From Desulfobacteraceae bacterium (GTDB lineage: Bacteria > Desulfobacterota > Desulfobacteria > Desulfobacterales > Desulfosalsimonadaceae), in the NCBI GenBank assembly GCA_003599885.1, contig QZKW01000083.1, forward strand, positions 1 through 64,000: a stretch of DNA of 64,000 bases. The letters are read 5' to 3'. Position 1 is the first letter of the stretch, and each line of letters opens with the position of its first letter. The translations under genes and the position numbers were made by a program. A model generated the notes under the pieces. The model searched no databases and was not told the DNA's origin. It was given only the letters and a program-made list of their open reading frames with translations. Shown in pieces: positions 35,678 through 45,600 of this stretch.

Positions 35678-35699
35678 CGGGAGGGCTTTCGCCCTCCCG
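35678..35699. terminator. GC-rich hairpin after rubrerythrin
   Basis: CGGGAGGGC pairs perfectly with GCCCTCCCG around TTTC, 37 bases beyond the rubrerythrin stop on the minus strand. No T-tract follows in that direction, so it may act as a 3'-end stabiliser. Confidence 0.5.
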
Positions 35700-35735
35700 A
35701 TAATCTCTCATGCTCCGTTTCCGATTTTTTCTTTT

Positions 35736-36311
35736 CTACCAGTTTTCTCCCAGCAGCTCAAAATAAGCCTGGGGGTGGGCGCAGGCCGGGCACGATTGCG
35801 GCGCTTCCTCGCCTTCATGAAGATATCCGCAGTTGCGGCACCGCCATTTGGTTGTGGGGGTTCGTTTAAATACGCGACCGGCTGCGATATTGGCGGCCAG
35901 ATCGACATAACGTTTTTCATGCTGTTTTTCCGCCACGGAAATCGCGTCAAACACCATAGCGATGGCGTCAAACCCTTCTTCACGGGCGATTTTGGCAAAT
36001 CCGGGATACATGGAAGTATGCTCATGATGTTCACCGGCGGCGGCGGCCTTAAGATTTTCCAGGGTGGTGCCGATCACACCGGCAGGAAACGCGCCGATGA
36101 TTTCAACGTCCCCGCCTTCGAGAAATTTAAAAAACCGCTTGGCGTGCTCTTTTTCCTGGTTGGCTGTTTCTTCAAAAATATCGGCAATTTGAACATATCC
36201 TTCTTTTCTTGCCGCACCGGCAAAATAGGTGTACCGGTTGCGCGCCTGGGATTCCCCGGCAAACGCGGTGAGCAGGTTTTTTTCGGTCCGGGTTCCTTTT
36301 AAACTGGCCAT
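35736..36311 (-). CDS. rbr: Rubrerythrin
   Basis: The 191-residue protein has a di-iron four-helix domain with ligands in FAGESQARNRYTYF (E20), NQEKEHAKRF (E53, H56) and EKQHEKRY (near 128-132). A rubredoxin domain follows, with CRNCGYLHEG (C158, C161) and CPAC (C174, C177). It reduces hydrogen peroxide in anaerobes. A strong AAGGAGG precedes the ATG, and AATAA/TTATT arms at 36328-36343 could be a second PerR-type site. The perR gene lies just upstream on the same strand, with a 103-base gap. Confidence 0.95.
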   Translation of the reverse strand: MASLKGTRTEKNLLTAFAGESQARNRYTYFAGAARKEGYVQIADIFEETANQEKEHAKRFFKFLEGGDVEIIGAFPAGVIGTTLENLKAAAAGEHHEHTSMYPGFAKIAREEGFDAIAMVFDAISVAEKQHEKRYVDLAANIAAGRVFKRTPTTKWRCRNCGYLHEGEEAPQSCPACAHPQAYFELLGENW

Positions 36312-36414
36312 AATTGTTCCTCCTTAAAATAAATTACGTTATTGACAGGGTGTATTTGAATTTCGGCATCCGCCAACCGGACGACTGTCACTGATCCAGT
36401 TGGGGGGCCTGTTG

Positions 36415-36825
36415 CTATATGCATTTGTCGCACAAGCCTTTTATCACCATTCGTTTGCCGGTGACATGAAACCGGCGGCTGATGTTTTCCGGTATTTCCA
36501 GATTATCATATTCCTTGTGAAAAAAATCGGTTATTTCGCCGCACCCCACGCAGTAAAAGTGATGGTGGGTTTTGAGGTTCGGTTCAAACCGCCGGCAGTG
36601 ACCGTTGCTTTCAATCACTTCAATCATTCCGACTTCAGCAAAGGTCAGCAGCGTGCGATTGACTGTATCAAAGGAAATATTTGGAAATTCCGTTTTGACT
36701 TCCTGATACACATTGTCTGCGGTCGGATGGTTTCGGGCTGTGGTCAGAATTTTGAAAATCGCGGTTCGCTGGGGCGTGATTTTCAATTGGTGCTGCCTGC
36801 TTTTTTCATCAAAGTCCATCATCAT
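36415..36825 (-). CDS. perR: Fur-family peroxide-type repressor (PerR-like)
   Basis: About 136 residues from ATG 36825 (alternatives 36822 and 36819); AAGGAG lies 11 bases upstream. The winged helix has KITPQRTAIFKIL and SFDTVNRTLLTFAEVG. The dimerisation half has HHHFYCVGCGEI (His cluster, C92/C95) and CDKC (C132/C135), giving the structural zinc site. PerR rather than Fur is inferred from the rubrerythrin neighbour and the C-terminal CxxC. An upstream in-frame start at 36885 would overlap the promoter and is rejected. Confidence 0.85.
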   Translation of the reverse strand: MMMDFDEKSRQHQLKITPQRTAIFKILTTARNHPTADNVYQEVKTEFPNISFDTVNRTLLTFAEVGMIEVIESNGHCRRFEPNLKTHHHFYCVGCGEITDFFHKEYDNLEIPENISRRFHVTGKRMVIKGLCDKCI

Positions 36826-36856
36826 GTTAATATTGGCTCCTTGCTTAATTGTGGCT

Positions 36857-36885
36857 ATTAAATAGGAGTAATTACTATTTGTCAA
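36857..36885 (-). promoter_or_regulatory. perR promoter with an operator between -35 and -10
   Basis: On the minus strand, TTGACA (36880-36885) and TTTAAT (36857-36862) are 17 bases apart. AAATAG (36860-36865) and CTATTT (36875-36880) are inverted arms spanning this spacer, with a near-palindromic GAGTAATTA centre. A repressor bound here would block RNA polymerase. Autoregulation by PerR is the simplest reading. Confidence 0.65.
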
Positions 36886-37069
36886 GCGCTTTTTCTAATT
36901 TTAAATTTTGACGGTTCCGGCATCAAAGGATGAATAATCCTTTGTTTATGGGTGATTATATAGTAAAACAAACGGCATTTGGAACCGGCTGTTCCTTGAA
37001 TAAAAACACACTCTGTAGACCGGTAAATTCCTGTCGGCAGAAATACCATCAGGCAATGCGGGGGAATAA

Positions 37070-38182
37070 ATGCGACTTTACAAACAGGCGTTTTCGGCAA
37101 CCTGGAAATTGTTCGGGCTGAGCAGGAATTTTATCTTTTTCATTTTTGTGATTCTGTTCTTTATGACCCATTCTTTGTTTACCGCTGCTACGCTTTTTCT
37201 GGACAGGATTTTTTTTCCGGGATTCCATAAGGTGGAGGTCAAACAGCCGGTGTTTATCATCGGTCATCCCCGAAGCGGCACGACGTTTATCCATCACCTG
37301 TTTACCCAGACAAATGATATGGCGGCGTTCACCACCTGGCAGCTTCTTTTCCCGGCCATCACTGCCAGAGCCATCGTGAAACCGGTTGTAAGGCTTTTGA
37401 CACGAAAAAAGCCGATGATATTGATTCCTGAAGAAGCGGGGCATCAGATTTCACTGGATTCCGTGGAAGAAGATGAAATGCTGTTTCTACATAACCACGA
37501 TACCCAGTTTATGCTGGCGGGAACACCGCTGGGATTTGTTGAGGATGAATACCGGGAATTGCGTTTTCATGATTTACAGCCGGCACGCCGGAGAATCCGG
37601 TCTGTATGGTTTTTAAAGACCGTGTTCCAGCGGCATATTTATTATACCGGAAAAACGCAGATTTTCGCCCAGACCCATTTTTCAACCCACCGGATTAAAA
37701 CGATTCTGGAAGTGTTCCCGGATGCAAAATTTATCTACATGCACCGCCTGCCGGAAAAAACCCTGCCGTCCTATTTTTCTTTAAATTATAACACCATGGA
37801 CATATTATGGGGGATGCGCCGGTTTTCTGAAAAACAGCAGAAGACCTTTTTTAACTACCGGTACAAACACAGCCTGGAGTTGTATCGCTATTTTTATGAC
37901 ATCTGGCATGGCAATGAGATTGACAAGGAAAAGGTGCTGATCGTTCCCTATGACAAGCTGAGGGATGACCTGGTGCCCATGTTTGACCAAATTCTTGATT
38001 TTACGGGGATTGAGGCAAGCCCTGAACTGCGGGCCACTGTCCTGCGGCAGGCGGAAAAACAAAAAGCGTATCAGCGTCCCCACAAGGTCAAAAAACTTGA
38101 GGATTTTGGCATTGACAGCCGCCGGTTAAAAACCGATTTTGCATTTTTGTATACGGATGATCCTTTCGGGACGGCATCATAG
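37070..38182 (+). CDS. Sulfotransferase family protein
   Basis: The 370-residue protein has an N-terminal membrane helix (FIFFIFVILFFMTH) and the PAPS motif FIIGHPRSGTTFIHHLFTQ (about 63-81). A later block AKFIYMHRLPEKTLPSYFSL holds the 3'-phosphate-binding Arg/Ser region. It would move sulfate from PAPS to a membrane-near acceptor, perhaps a lipid or glycan. GGGGGA precedes ATG 37070. This one has the cofactor site lost in the remnant at 4727. Confidence 0.85.
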   Translation: MRLYKQAFSATWKLFGLSRNFIFFIFVILFFMTHSLFTAATLFLDRIFFPGFHKVEVKQPVFIIGHPRSGTTFIHHLFTQTNDMAAFTTWQLLFPAITARAIVKPVVRLLTRKKPMILIPEEAGHQISLDSVEEDEMLFLHNHDTQFMLAGTPLGFVEDEYRELRFHDLQPARRRIRSVWFLKTVFQRHIYYTGKTQIFAQTHFSTHRIKTILEVFPDAKFIYMHRLPEKTLPSYFSLNYNTMDILWGMRRFSEKQQKTFFNYRYKHSLELYRYFYDIWHGNEIDKEKVLIVPYDKLRDDLVPMFDQILDFTGIEASPELRATVLRQAEKQKAYQRPHKVKKLEDFGIDSRRLKTDFAFLYTDDPFGTAS

Positions 38183-38218
38183 CCCCTGGAGGCAACATTT
38201 TTCTTTCATTTTTTCCGC

Positions 38219-38779
38219 TCACCTTAATTTGACTTCTTCCAGATATGACTTGACGCTGCCGATGGTGGCGATAAACAGACGTGCGCCGGTCATGACCGTG
38301 AACACGTCATCCGCGTTCCCGCAGGTTCGGGCGAATTCCGGACCGATGACCGCTGCGGGTTCCGTTGCATCCGTTTTTTCGTTCATGGCCCCCACATAGG
38401 TGTTCAGACGGTCTTTTAAGATCTGAAAATAATCAATATTCTGACCGGTCATCAGCCCTGAAGTCGTGGAAACGGTTTGGGAAAATTCACGGACCCCGTC
38501 CCAGAAATTTTCAGCCAGCGCCGCTTTATGGGGGCTGTGTTCCAGAAAATAGGCAAGGCTCCACCCCACACTGATAATTTTCAATATCGCCAGTTCATAT
38601 TCAAGGGTATGGCGAGGGGTTTGGGCATTCGGGTGCAGGGCCGCCAGAACGGCTTTAATGTCTTCCCTGTCAACGGCGAAATCAAACAGGTCCTGGGCGG
38701 CCAGTTCAACCGGCGATTTTTCGGTGTTTGGGGTTTGCATGGGAATATCCATTTGTTTTGTTTTAAAGAATTCATTCAT
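38219..38779 (-). CDS. Hypothetical helical protein
   Basis: The 186-residue product is rich in helices with no membrane segment: VELAAQDLFDFAVDREDIKA, then ALAENFWDGVREFSQTVSTT and SVKSYLEEVKLR. No family recognised. Internal ATGs near the start (38770 and others) leave the N-terminus uncertain. It is divergent from tyrA. Confidence 0.5.
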   Translation of the reverse strand: MNEFFKTKQMDIPMQTPNTEKSPVELAAQDLFDFAVDREDIKAVLAALHPNAQTPRHTLEYELAILKIISVGWSLAYFLEHSPHKAALAENFWDGVREFSQTVSTTSGLMTGQNIDYFQILKDRLNTYVGAMNEKTDATEPAAVIGPEFARTCGNADDVFTVMTGARLFIATIGSVKSYLEEVKLR

Positions 38780-39008
38780 TCACATGGCCCGGCATCTTAG
38801 CAAAATCGCGGGCAAAGTCAAGGGGTTAAAATCTAAATACCTTGATATCATTGATAAGTAATTAAATTTTGGCGGGGTGGCGGGGGAGTTGATACCGGGG
38901 GATTCTTTGTTGATAAAAACCGGTTTCAAAGATATAGTTTTCCAGTTAGGCAGGATACAATTAAGATTTCGATTTTCATCTGCACAAGCACATAATAAAG
39001 GATCATAC

Positions 39009-40151
39009 ATGACCGATGTTTCCCGTGAGTGTCAATCTGAGTTGGATTGTTTGCGAAAAGGCATTGATGCGATTGACCAGCAGATAGTGGAGTTGCTGTC
39101 AAAGCGTCAGCAACAGGTGAATCAGGTGGTGGCGCTGAAAAAAGCGCACAACCTTCAGGTGTACCATCCGGCGAGGGAGGAAGATTTGATTTCCGCCCGG
39201 CGTCAGCAGGCCCGGGAAGCGGGTTTGTGTCCGGATTTTATTGAAGAACTATACCGGATTATCATTCACCGCTCACGGGTGGTGCAGTCCGGCCAGATGG
39301 CCGTTAAAGGGGTGAAGCCGGGCGCAACCGTGCTGATTGTCGGCGGGACCGGGGAAATGGGCCGGTATTTTGTCGACTGGTTCCAGAGAGCGGGATATGG
39401 GGTCCGGTCCATGGGCAGCCGGGATTGGGAGAATATCTCTGCGCTCTGCGACGGCATTGATCTGGCGATAATCTCTGTCACCATTGATAAAACCCCTGAG
39501 ATTATAGAGCGCATCGGTCCCTATCTGCCGCCGGACGCCGTGCTGGCGGATGTCACCAGTATTAAAAAGAAACCGCTGGCCGCCATGCTGGCCGCGCATT
39601 CCGGACCGGTGATCGGCTTGCATCCGCTGTTCGGTCCCACCACATCTACTCTGGACAAGCAGATTGTGGTGGCCACTCCGGGCCGGGATGACGCCGCCTG
39701 CCGGTGGGTGACCGACCAGTTTGCCACCTGGGGATCGATTATTGTGACCGCGACTGCGGAGGAGCACGATCAGATCATGGAGTTTGTCCAGGCGCTCCGG
39801 CATTTTGCCACCTTTAGTTTCGGCCAGTTCCTGGCCGCCAAAAATGTACCCCTGGCACGGACCCTGGAGTTTTCAAGTCCCATTTACCGGTTGGAGCTGG
39901 GAATGGTCGGGCGGCTGTTTGCCCAGGACGCGGGTCTGTATGCGGAAATCATTTTCGCAACTCCCGAACGCCGGGCATTGCTTAAGGAATACATTGCCAG
40001 CCTCGCCCGGAATCTGGACATGCTGGAAACCGGGGACCGGTCTGTTTTTGAAGCGGAATTTAAAAAAATCGCCGCCTGGTTCGGTCCGTTTGGGGAACAG
40101 GCCATCCGGGAAAGCTCGTTTTTGATAGACAAGCTGATTGAGCGGTTTTGA
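39009..40151 (+). CDS. tyrA: Bifunctional chorismate mutase/prephenate dehydrogenase
   Basis: 380 residues. The first ~95 form a chorismate mutase of the AroQ type (LDCLRKGIDAIDQQIVELLS with a KK.H/YHPAREEDLI helix). Then a prephenate dehydrogenase follows with VLIVGGTGEMGRYFVDWF as NAD site, GLHPLFGPTTSTLDKQIVV and QALRHFATFSFGQFLA. Together they turn chorismate into 4-hydroxyphenylpyruvate for tyrosine. ATG 39009 follows AAAGGA; earlier in-frame codons to 38877 are upstream of the domain. The stop touches the next gene's zone. Confidence 0.95.
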   Translation: MTDVSRECQSELDCLRKGIDAIDQQIVELLSKRQQQVNQVVALKKAHNLQVYHPAREEDLISARRQQAREAGLCPDFIEELYRIIIHRSRVVQSGQMAVKGVKPGATVLIVGGTGEMGRYFVDWFQRAGYGVRSMGSRDWENISALCDGIDLAIISVTIDKTPEIIERIGPYLPPDAVLADVTSIKKKPLAAMLAAHSGPVIGLHPLFGPTTSTLDKQIVVATPGRDDAACRWVTDQFATWGSIIVTATAEEHDQIMEFVQALRHFATFSFGQFLAAKNVPLARTLEFSSPIYRLELGMVGRLFAQDAGLYAEIIFATPERRALLKEYIASLARNLDMLETGDRSVFEAEFKKIAAWFGPFGEQAIRESSFLIDKLIERF

Positions 40152-40201
40152 TGACGGCCTTGCCGCCGTCGTGCTGGAATCAAAAAAACGGAAGCGTCAC
40201 G

Positions 40202-42112
40202 ATGTCAGCTAATCGCCCCGCAACCCGGATAGAACTTCTGGCCCCGGCCGGAACGTCAGCCATCGGAATAGCTGCGATCAATTGCGGAGCGGATGCGGTC
40301 TATATCGGAGCGAGCCGTTTTGGCGCCCGGGAAAAAGCCGGCAACAGTATTGCCGATATTGAAGCCTTATGCCGGTATGCCCATAAATACTGGGGCCGGG
40401 TCTATGCAACGGTCAATACGATTTTTCATGATGCGGAACTGCCCCTGGCCCGGCAGCTCATTTTTGATCTCTGCCATGCCGGGATTGACGGATTGATCAT
40501 TCAGGACGTCGGCCTTCTGGAAATGGATTTGCCGGATATCCCATTGATCGCCAGCACCCAAATGCACAACCACACACCGGAGCGGGTGGCGTTTCTGGAA
40601 TCGGTCGGGTTTCAGCGGGTCATTCTGGCCCGGGAGCTGTCTCTGGATCAGATCATTGCCATCCGGCGGCAAACCACGATAGAACTGGAATGTTTTGTGC
40701 ATGGGGCCTTGTGCGTGGGTTACAGCGGCCAGTGTTATCTGAGTCATGCTCTCGGCGGCCAGAACGCCAATCGGAGCGCCAATCGCGGAACCTGCGCCCA
40801 GCCTTGCCGGCGGCGCTATTCGCTTAAGGACGGAAGCGGCAAAACCATCGTATCAGACACCCATCTCCTGTCTTTAAAAGATCTCAATCTGTCCGGTCAT
40901 CTGGATGCCCTGCTTGACGCGGGTGTTACCTCGTTTAAAATTGAAGGGCGGCTGAAAGACCAGGCGTATGTCAGCAATATCGTCAGCTTTTACCGCCAGC
41001 GGCTGGATGCAATTCTTCAAAAAAAAGGCATGGGCCGGGCTTCTTCCGGTACCAGCCGCATCGATTTTGCCCCGGACCCGGAAAAAACATTCAACCGGGG
41101 ATTTACCTCCTTTTTTATAGCGGGCCGGGACCTTGACATGGCTTCGTTAAAAACGCCCAAATCCATGGGCCTGTGCATGGGAACCGTCATGGGTTTGGGG
41201 AAGAATTTCTTTCAGATTCGGGATAAAAAAGAACCGTTCCATCCCGGTGACGGGATCTGTTTTTTTGATTCATCGGACCGGCTCCAGGGAACGCTTGTTA
41301 ACCGGGTGGAGGAAGGACGGGTGTATCCGGATAAAATGGACGGCATTGAACCCGGCGTTGTTATTTACCGGAATCACGATCACCTTTTTCTAAAACATCT
41401 GGCAAAGGCCTGTCCACAGCGAAAAATTGACGTGCGCCTCTTATTGATGGAAACCCCGGCTGGGTTTACGCTTCGGGCCATTGACGAAGACGGCAATCAG
41501 GCTGAATCAGCCCTGGAAACAGAAAAACAGCCCGCTGAAAAGCCGGACATGGCACGTTCAGGCATGGAAAAGCAGCTGCAAAAACTCGGGGCAACGGATT
41601 TTGTGTGCGTTGACCTTGCTATTAAAACGGATCAGCCGTATTTTATTCCGGTTCAGGCATTAAATGAACTGCGCCGGCAACTGGTGGCTGCCCTGATAAC
41701 CGTGCGGGAACAGGAACGGCCCAAACAAATGGAAAAAACAGGACAAACCGTAAAATTTGAAAAAAATGCAGTTCCTTTTCCGGAAAAAAGAGTATCCTAT
41801 CTGGGCAATGTGCTGAACCGCCAGGCAGCGGCCTTTTATCGCCGCCACGGGGTTTCAGAAATCGAACCGGCCCCGGAATCGCGTCCGGAACCAGCAATGG
41901 GCATGACCGGTAAAACCGTTATGATTTCAAAATATTGCATACTCTATCCGCTTGGATATTGCCGGCGGGACCCGGTGGCGGCAAAACCAGCGGAGCCTTT
42001 GGTTTTGATTGATGAAAACAACCGGGAGCTTGAAATCCGGACCCGTTGCGATGTTTGCGAAATGGAAATCGTCCTTTCCCCTGCGGCCCGCAACCACTTA
42101 AGAAATTTATGA
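40202..42112 (+). CDS. rlhA: U32 peptidase-like protein, RlhA-type RNA hydroxylation factor
   Basis: About 636 residues, near the 650 of E. coli RlhA. IELLAPAGTSAIGIAAINCG opens the barrel, and FVHGALCVGYSGQCYLSHAL with RGTCAQPCRRRYSLKD is the U32 cysteine motif that holds a [4Fe-4S] cluster. The C-terminal part carries a DUF3656-like region and a late Cys cluster near RCDVCEMEIVL. RlhA makes 5-hydroxycytidine in 23S rRNA; some homologues (TrhP) act on tRNA, so the substrate is inferred from length. ATG 40202 has GGAAG upstream; frame is open from 40148 in tyrA's end. Confidence 0.8.
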   Translation: MSANRPATRIELLAPAGTSAIGIAAINCGADAVYIGASRFGAREKAGNSIADIEALCRYAHKYWGRVYATVNTIFHDAELPLARQLIFDLCHAGIDGLIIQDVGLLEMDLPDIPLIASTQMHNHTPERVAFLESVGFQRVILARELSLDQIIAIRRQTTIELECFVHGALCVGYSGQCYLSHALGGQNANRSANRGTCAQPCRRRYSLKDGSGKTIVSDTHLLSLKDLNLSGHLDALLDAGVTSFKIEGRLKDQAYVSNIVSFYRQRLDAILQKKGMGRASSGTSRIDFAPDPEKTFNRGFTSFFIAGRDLDMASLKTPKSMGLCMGTVMGLGKNFFQIRDKKEPFHPGDGICFFDSSDRLQGTLVNRVEEGRVYPDKMDGIEPGVVIYRNHDHLFLKHLAKACPQRKIDVRLLLMETPAGFTLRAIDEDGNQAESALETEKQPAEKPDMARSGMEKQLQKLGATDFVCVDLAIKTDQPYFIPVQALNELRRQLVAALITVREQERPKQMEKTGQTVKFEKNAVPFPEKRVSYLGNVLNRQAAAFYRRHGVSEIEPAPESRPEPAMGMTGKTVMISKYCILYPLGYCRRDPVAAKPAEPLVLIDENNRELEIRTRCDVCEMEIVLSPAARNHLRNL

Positions 42113-42143
42113 TTCCATGCCAATCAAAAAAAAGGAGAAGAAC

Positions 42144-42533
42144 ATGAATCTTGAAGCGTATTTTGAAAATACAAAGGGAACCGGCGTAATGGCCACAGCC
42201 GATAAAGACGGAAAAGTGGATGCCGCCGTGTATTCCCGGCCCCATTTTTTGGAAGACGGAACCGTGGCCTTTATTATGCGGGACCGGCTGACCCGGAGCA
42301 ACCTGCAAACCAATCCCCATGCGGCGTATCTGTTTATTGAAAAAGGACCCGGCTACGCTGGAAAGCGGCTGTACCTGACCAAAATCCGCGAAGAGGAAAA
42401 AAGCGAACTGCTGGTAAAATTCAAACGCCGTCAGCTAAACCCGGAAGAAACAGCTGAAAAAGGCCCCCTGTTTCTGACGGTGTTTCAGATTGATAAGGAA
42501 CTGCCCCTTATCGGCCCGGGAGATGAGGCATAG
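42144..42533 (+). CDS. Pyridoxamine 5'-phosphate oxidase-like FMN-binding protein
   Basis: About 129 residues. NLEAYFENTKGTGVMATADK, then DAAVYSRPHFLEDGTVAFIM and RLTRSNLQTNPHAAYLFIE fit the small split-barrel flavin-binding fold. Such proteins may be flavoreductases, F420 or heme-linked; no specific substrate is visible. AAGGAGAAG precedes the ATG. It follows rlhA by 31 bases. Confidence 0.8.
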   Translation: MNLEAYFENTKGTGVMATADKDGKVDAAVYSRPHFLEDGTVAFIMRDRLTRSNLQTNPHAAYLFIEKGPGYAGKRLYLTKIREEEKSELLVKFKRRQLNPEETAEKGPLFLTVFQIDKELPLIGPGDEA

Positions 42534-42622
42534 CGCTTCGACTATGGGTATAGAATAACCCTTTTGTTATCATGAAGATGCTTTCATTGGGTGCAGCACT
42601 CTCTAAAAAAGCAGGAGAATAA

Positions 42623-45600
42623 ATGAAATTCCAGAAATTACTTTATTTTCTTCAAAATGTCGGGCGGGACCCCTCGTCGCTGATGCAGGAGGACTATCTG
42701 ACCGGGCTGAAAAACCGCCGGTTTTTACTGCATTATCTGAAATACGCCCTGGACTGGGACAACATTTCCGATCATCCGGTTTCCCTGCTGCTGGTGGATA
42801 TCGATTATTTTAAGCGGATTAATGAGCAATACGGCAGCGAGGTCGGCGACCAGGTACTGGTGCATGTGGCCGGGATGCTGAAGCAGATTTCCGGTAAAAA
42901 CGGTATTCCTGTTCTAAATGCCGGGGATGAGTTTATGGTCATCATGCCGAACATGAAAAAACAGAGCGCTTTGCTATTGGCTTCGGAACTGGTAACGCAC
43001 GCCGCAGGGAACCTCTTTTTTTCATCAGACGCAGGCACCCAGATTCCGATTACCTTAAGTATCGGGGCCGCCACCGCGCCGGATGACGCGGGCAGCGCAA
43101 ACAGCCTGATCAACCAGACAAAAAACGCCCTGCACCAGGCAAAGGCAGCCGGGAGAAATCAGTATGTGGATGCGGCTATCGTGGCCCGGCAGGCGCTCCA
43201 GTATCTGGACAGCGCCAGTATTGTGGGCAGAAAAGCCCAGTTTGAAGCCATCAGCCCCGCCATTAGCGGGGTTGAAAACGGGATCAGCCGGTTTGTTATT
43301 GTGGACGGAGCCACCGGCATGGGCAAAACCAGTTTTCTGGATGCGGTCTTCCGGAATCTGAACAAGTCGGGATTCCAGGTGGTGCGCGTGTCCGGCGTAG
43401 TCCAGGAATCGTTCCGCCCCTATTATCTTGTCGCGTATATCGTCATAGCGCTGATGAACGAACGGGAGGATAAAGGCATCGATGTTCTGGAAAATATGGA
43501 AAAAGCCGATCTTGAAAACATTGCCCTGATTCTGCCTCAGGTCGGAGATGCGGAGGTAAATGCTCAGAAGATTGATGAGCGGCGGCGGGAGGACATTTTC
43601 CGGTCGTTTATCCGGTTTTTTATCACCCTGGCATCCGGCCGGCAGCTGGCCCTGCTGATTGATGATCTGGATTACAGTGATCCGGCATCCCTGCATCTGC
43701 TTCGGATGATGCATCTGGAAAAATCCGTGGTGATGCTGGTCTGCGCCACTGCCACCGAGGAAGCCAAAGTCAAGCCCAAAACCATCCCCCTGGAACTGTT
43801 CCGCTCCGCATACAGCGACGCTCTGAACATTCTGACCATTCAGTTGACGCCATTGACTGCCCCGGAGATTGAAAAACATATTCATATTATTTTTCCCGGA
43901 ATTGAGATTCCGTCCGCGTTGTCCACTGCTCTGGCCCAGGTTTCACAAGGAAGCCCGCTTTTTGTGAATGAAATCCTGAGAAAAATGATCACGGACCAGA
44001 AAATCGTTCAGTCCGGCCAGCGCTGGAAAGTGATGAAGATAGACAAAGGCTATTTCCCCAAATCTCTTGAAGACATCATCCGGACCAAATTCCAGGCATT
44101 GGACGGCGACAGCCAGCGGTTTCTGGATTGCGCGTCCGCGTTTGGCGAATCCATTTCACTCAGCATGCTCACCGGCGTTTCCGATGAAAAGTCAGCTCTG
44201 GTGCATGATTTATTGAACCGGGCCATCGATCAGGGGCTGGTGTGCACGGATTTTAATGAAAATGATGAAACGATCCGGTTTTTGAGCAAACGCATCCAGA
44301 ATGTCATTTATGACAGGATCCACCCGGACCAGAAGAAAAGTCTTCACGAACAGATCGGCAATTACCAGGAAAAGCTTTATCGGCATCATCTGCTCCCTTC
44401 CGCCTCGTTTCTGGCCCATCATTTCAAACGGTCCGATAATCAGGAAAAAGCCACAGCCTACGAAGGTCTTCAGGCAGAGCTGAATAGCAGCCTTTTCAAT
44501 GACAGGGAAATGGCCCGGTACCAGGTGAATGGAGAAACGGAAGATACTGCGGCGGGGGAAGCCGCTCTGGGTGATGTGCCGCTGGGTGAAACCAGCAGGG
44601 CCTTTATCCCGAAACTCCTGCAATCCCTGCTCATCGCCATCCGGAACGCCCGGCTGTATCCTCCGGAAAGTAAATCCGTGGTCAATTCCATTGATCAGCT
44701 CAAGCTGCTGTTGGAACGGGTGCTGGAAGACACCGGCCGCCTCAGCATCATTACGGAAAAAAACACCCTGATAATGAACGGCCAGGTTTTGGAAGTCGGA
44801 AATTTCCAATCCATCGCCCAGACCATTATCGATTTCTGGGACCGGCTTCAAATCAGCAGCCTGACTTTTGTCAAGGGATTGACTGAAAGTGAGCTGAAAA
44901 TTGTGCTGGGAAGAATTTGCCGTATTGAGCCCAAGGAGATCACCCCGCGGTTCTGGAAGACTTTTTCCGAGGCCAATCAGCTTCAATTTGTCCTCCCGAG
45001 ACAGGTTCGGTATAAAAAAATCAAGGCGCCATTACTGGCAGCAGACCCGGACCGTGCCGGAGTCGCCAGCCGGATGGACGCCGATGTTGCCGCGTCCGGA
45101 GAATACGGGTTTAACGAGCAGGAAATGATCGTTATTCAGCGAATTATCACTGTTCTGCTTGGGGCTTACAGCAAACTGAAGCTTTACCCCGCCGAGGGAC
45201 CGGTAGCCAAACAGGCTGTTTCCCAGGTGATGACCGCATTCGCCCCGTTTTTTGAGACCCGCCCGGCCCTCACCCTCACACGGATTGACTCCTCGCTTTT
45301 GATCAATGGGGTCCGGATGGACGCGTCAGGATTTGAAACCATGACGAGCGGAATGATCCGGTTTCTGGCGGAGATGGAATTAAACAGCCTCACGTTTTTG
45401 CATTCAGTGGCGGAGTCTGATGTGATTGCCTTTATGGCTGCCGCCTGCGGAGACATCGGTGAAGGAGGGGCGGCGTTCTGGCACAAAATCGCGGCGGAAA
45501 AACAGATTAAAGGGGTTCTGTTTGATCAGCGGGTATACGGCATCGCAGCCATGGTTCCGGGGCCGGGAACCGGTCAGGATGAGGCCGGGGCAGCGCCTGA

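Noticed and set aside
43055-43885. 276-codon minus-strand frame opposite the GGDEF/ATPase gene
   Set aside because: Shadow frame; the plus strand holds Walker motifs.
44210-44986. 258-codon minus-strand frame
   Set aside because: Shadow of the same 1396-residue gene.
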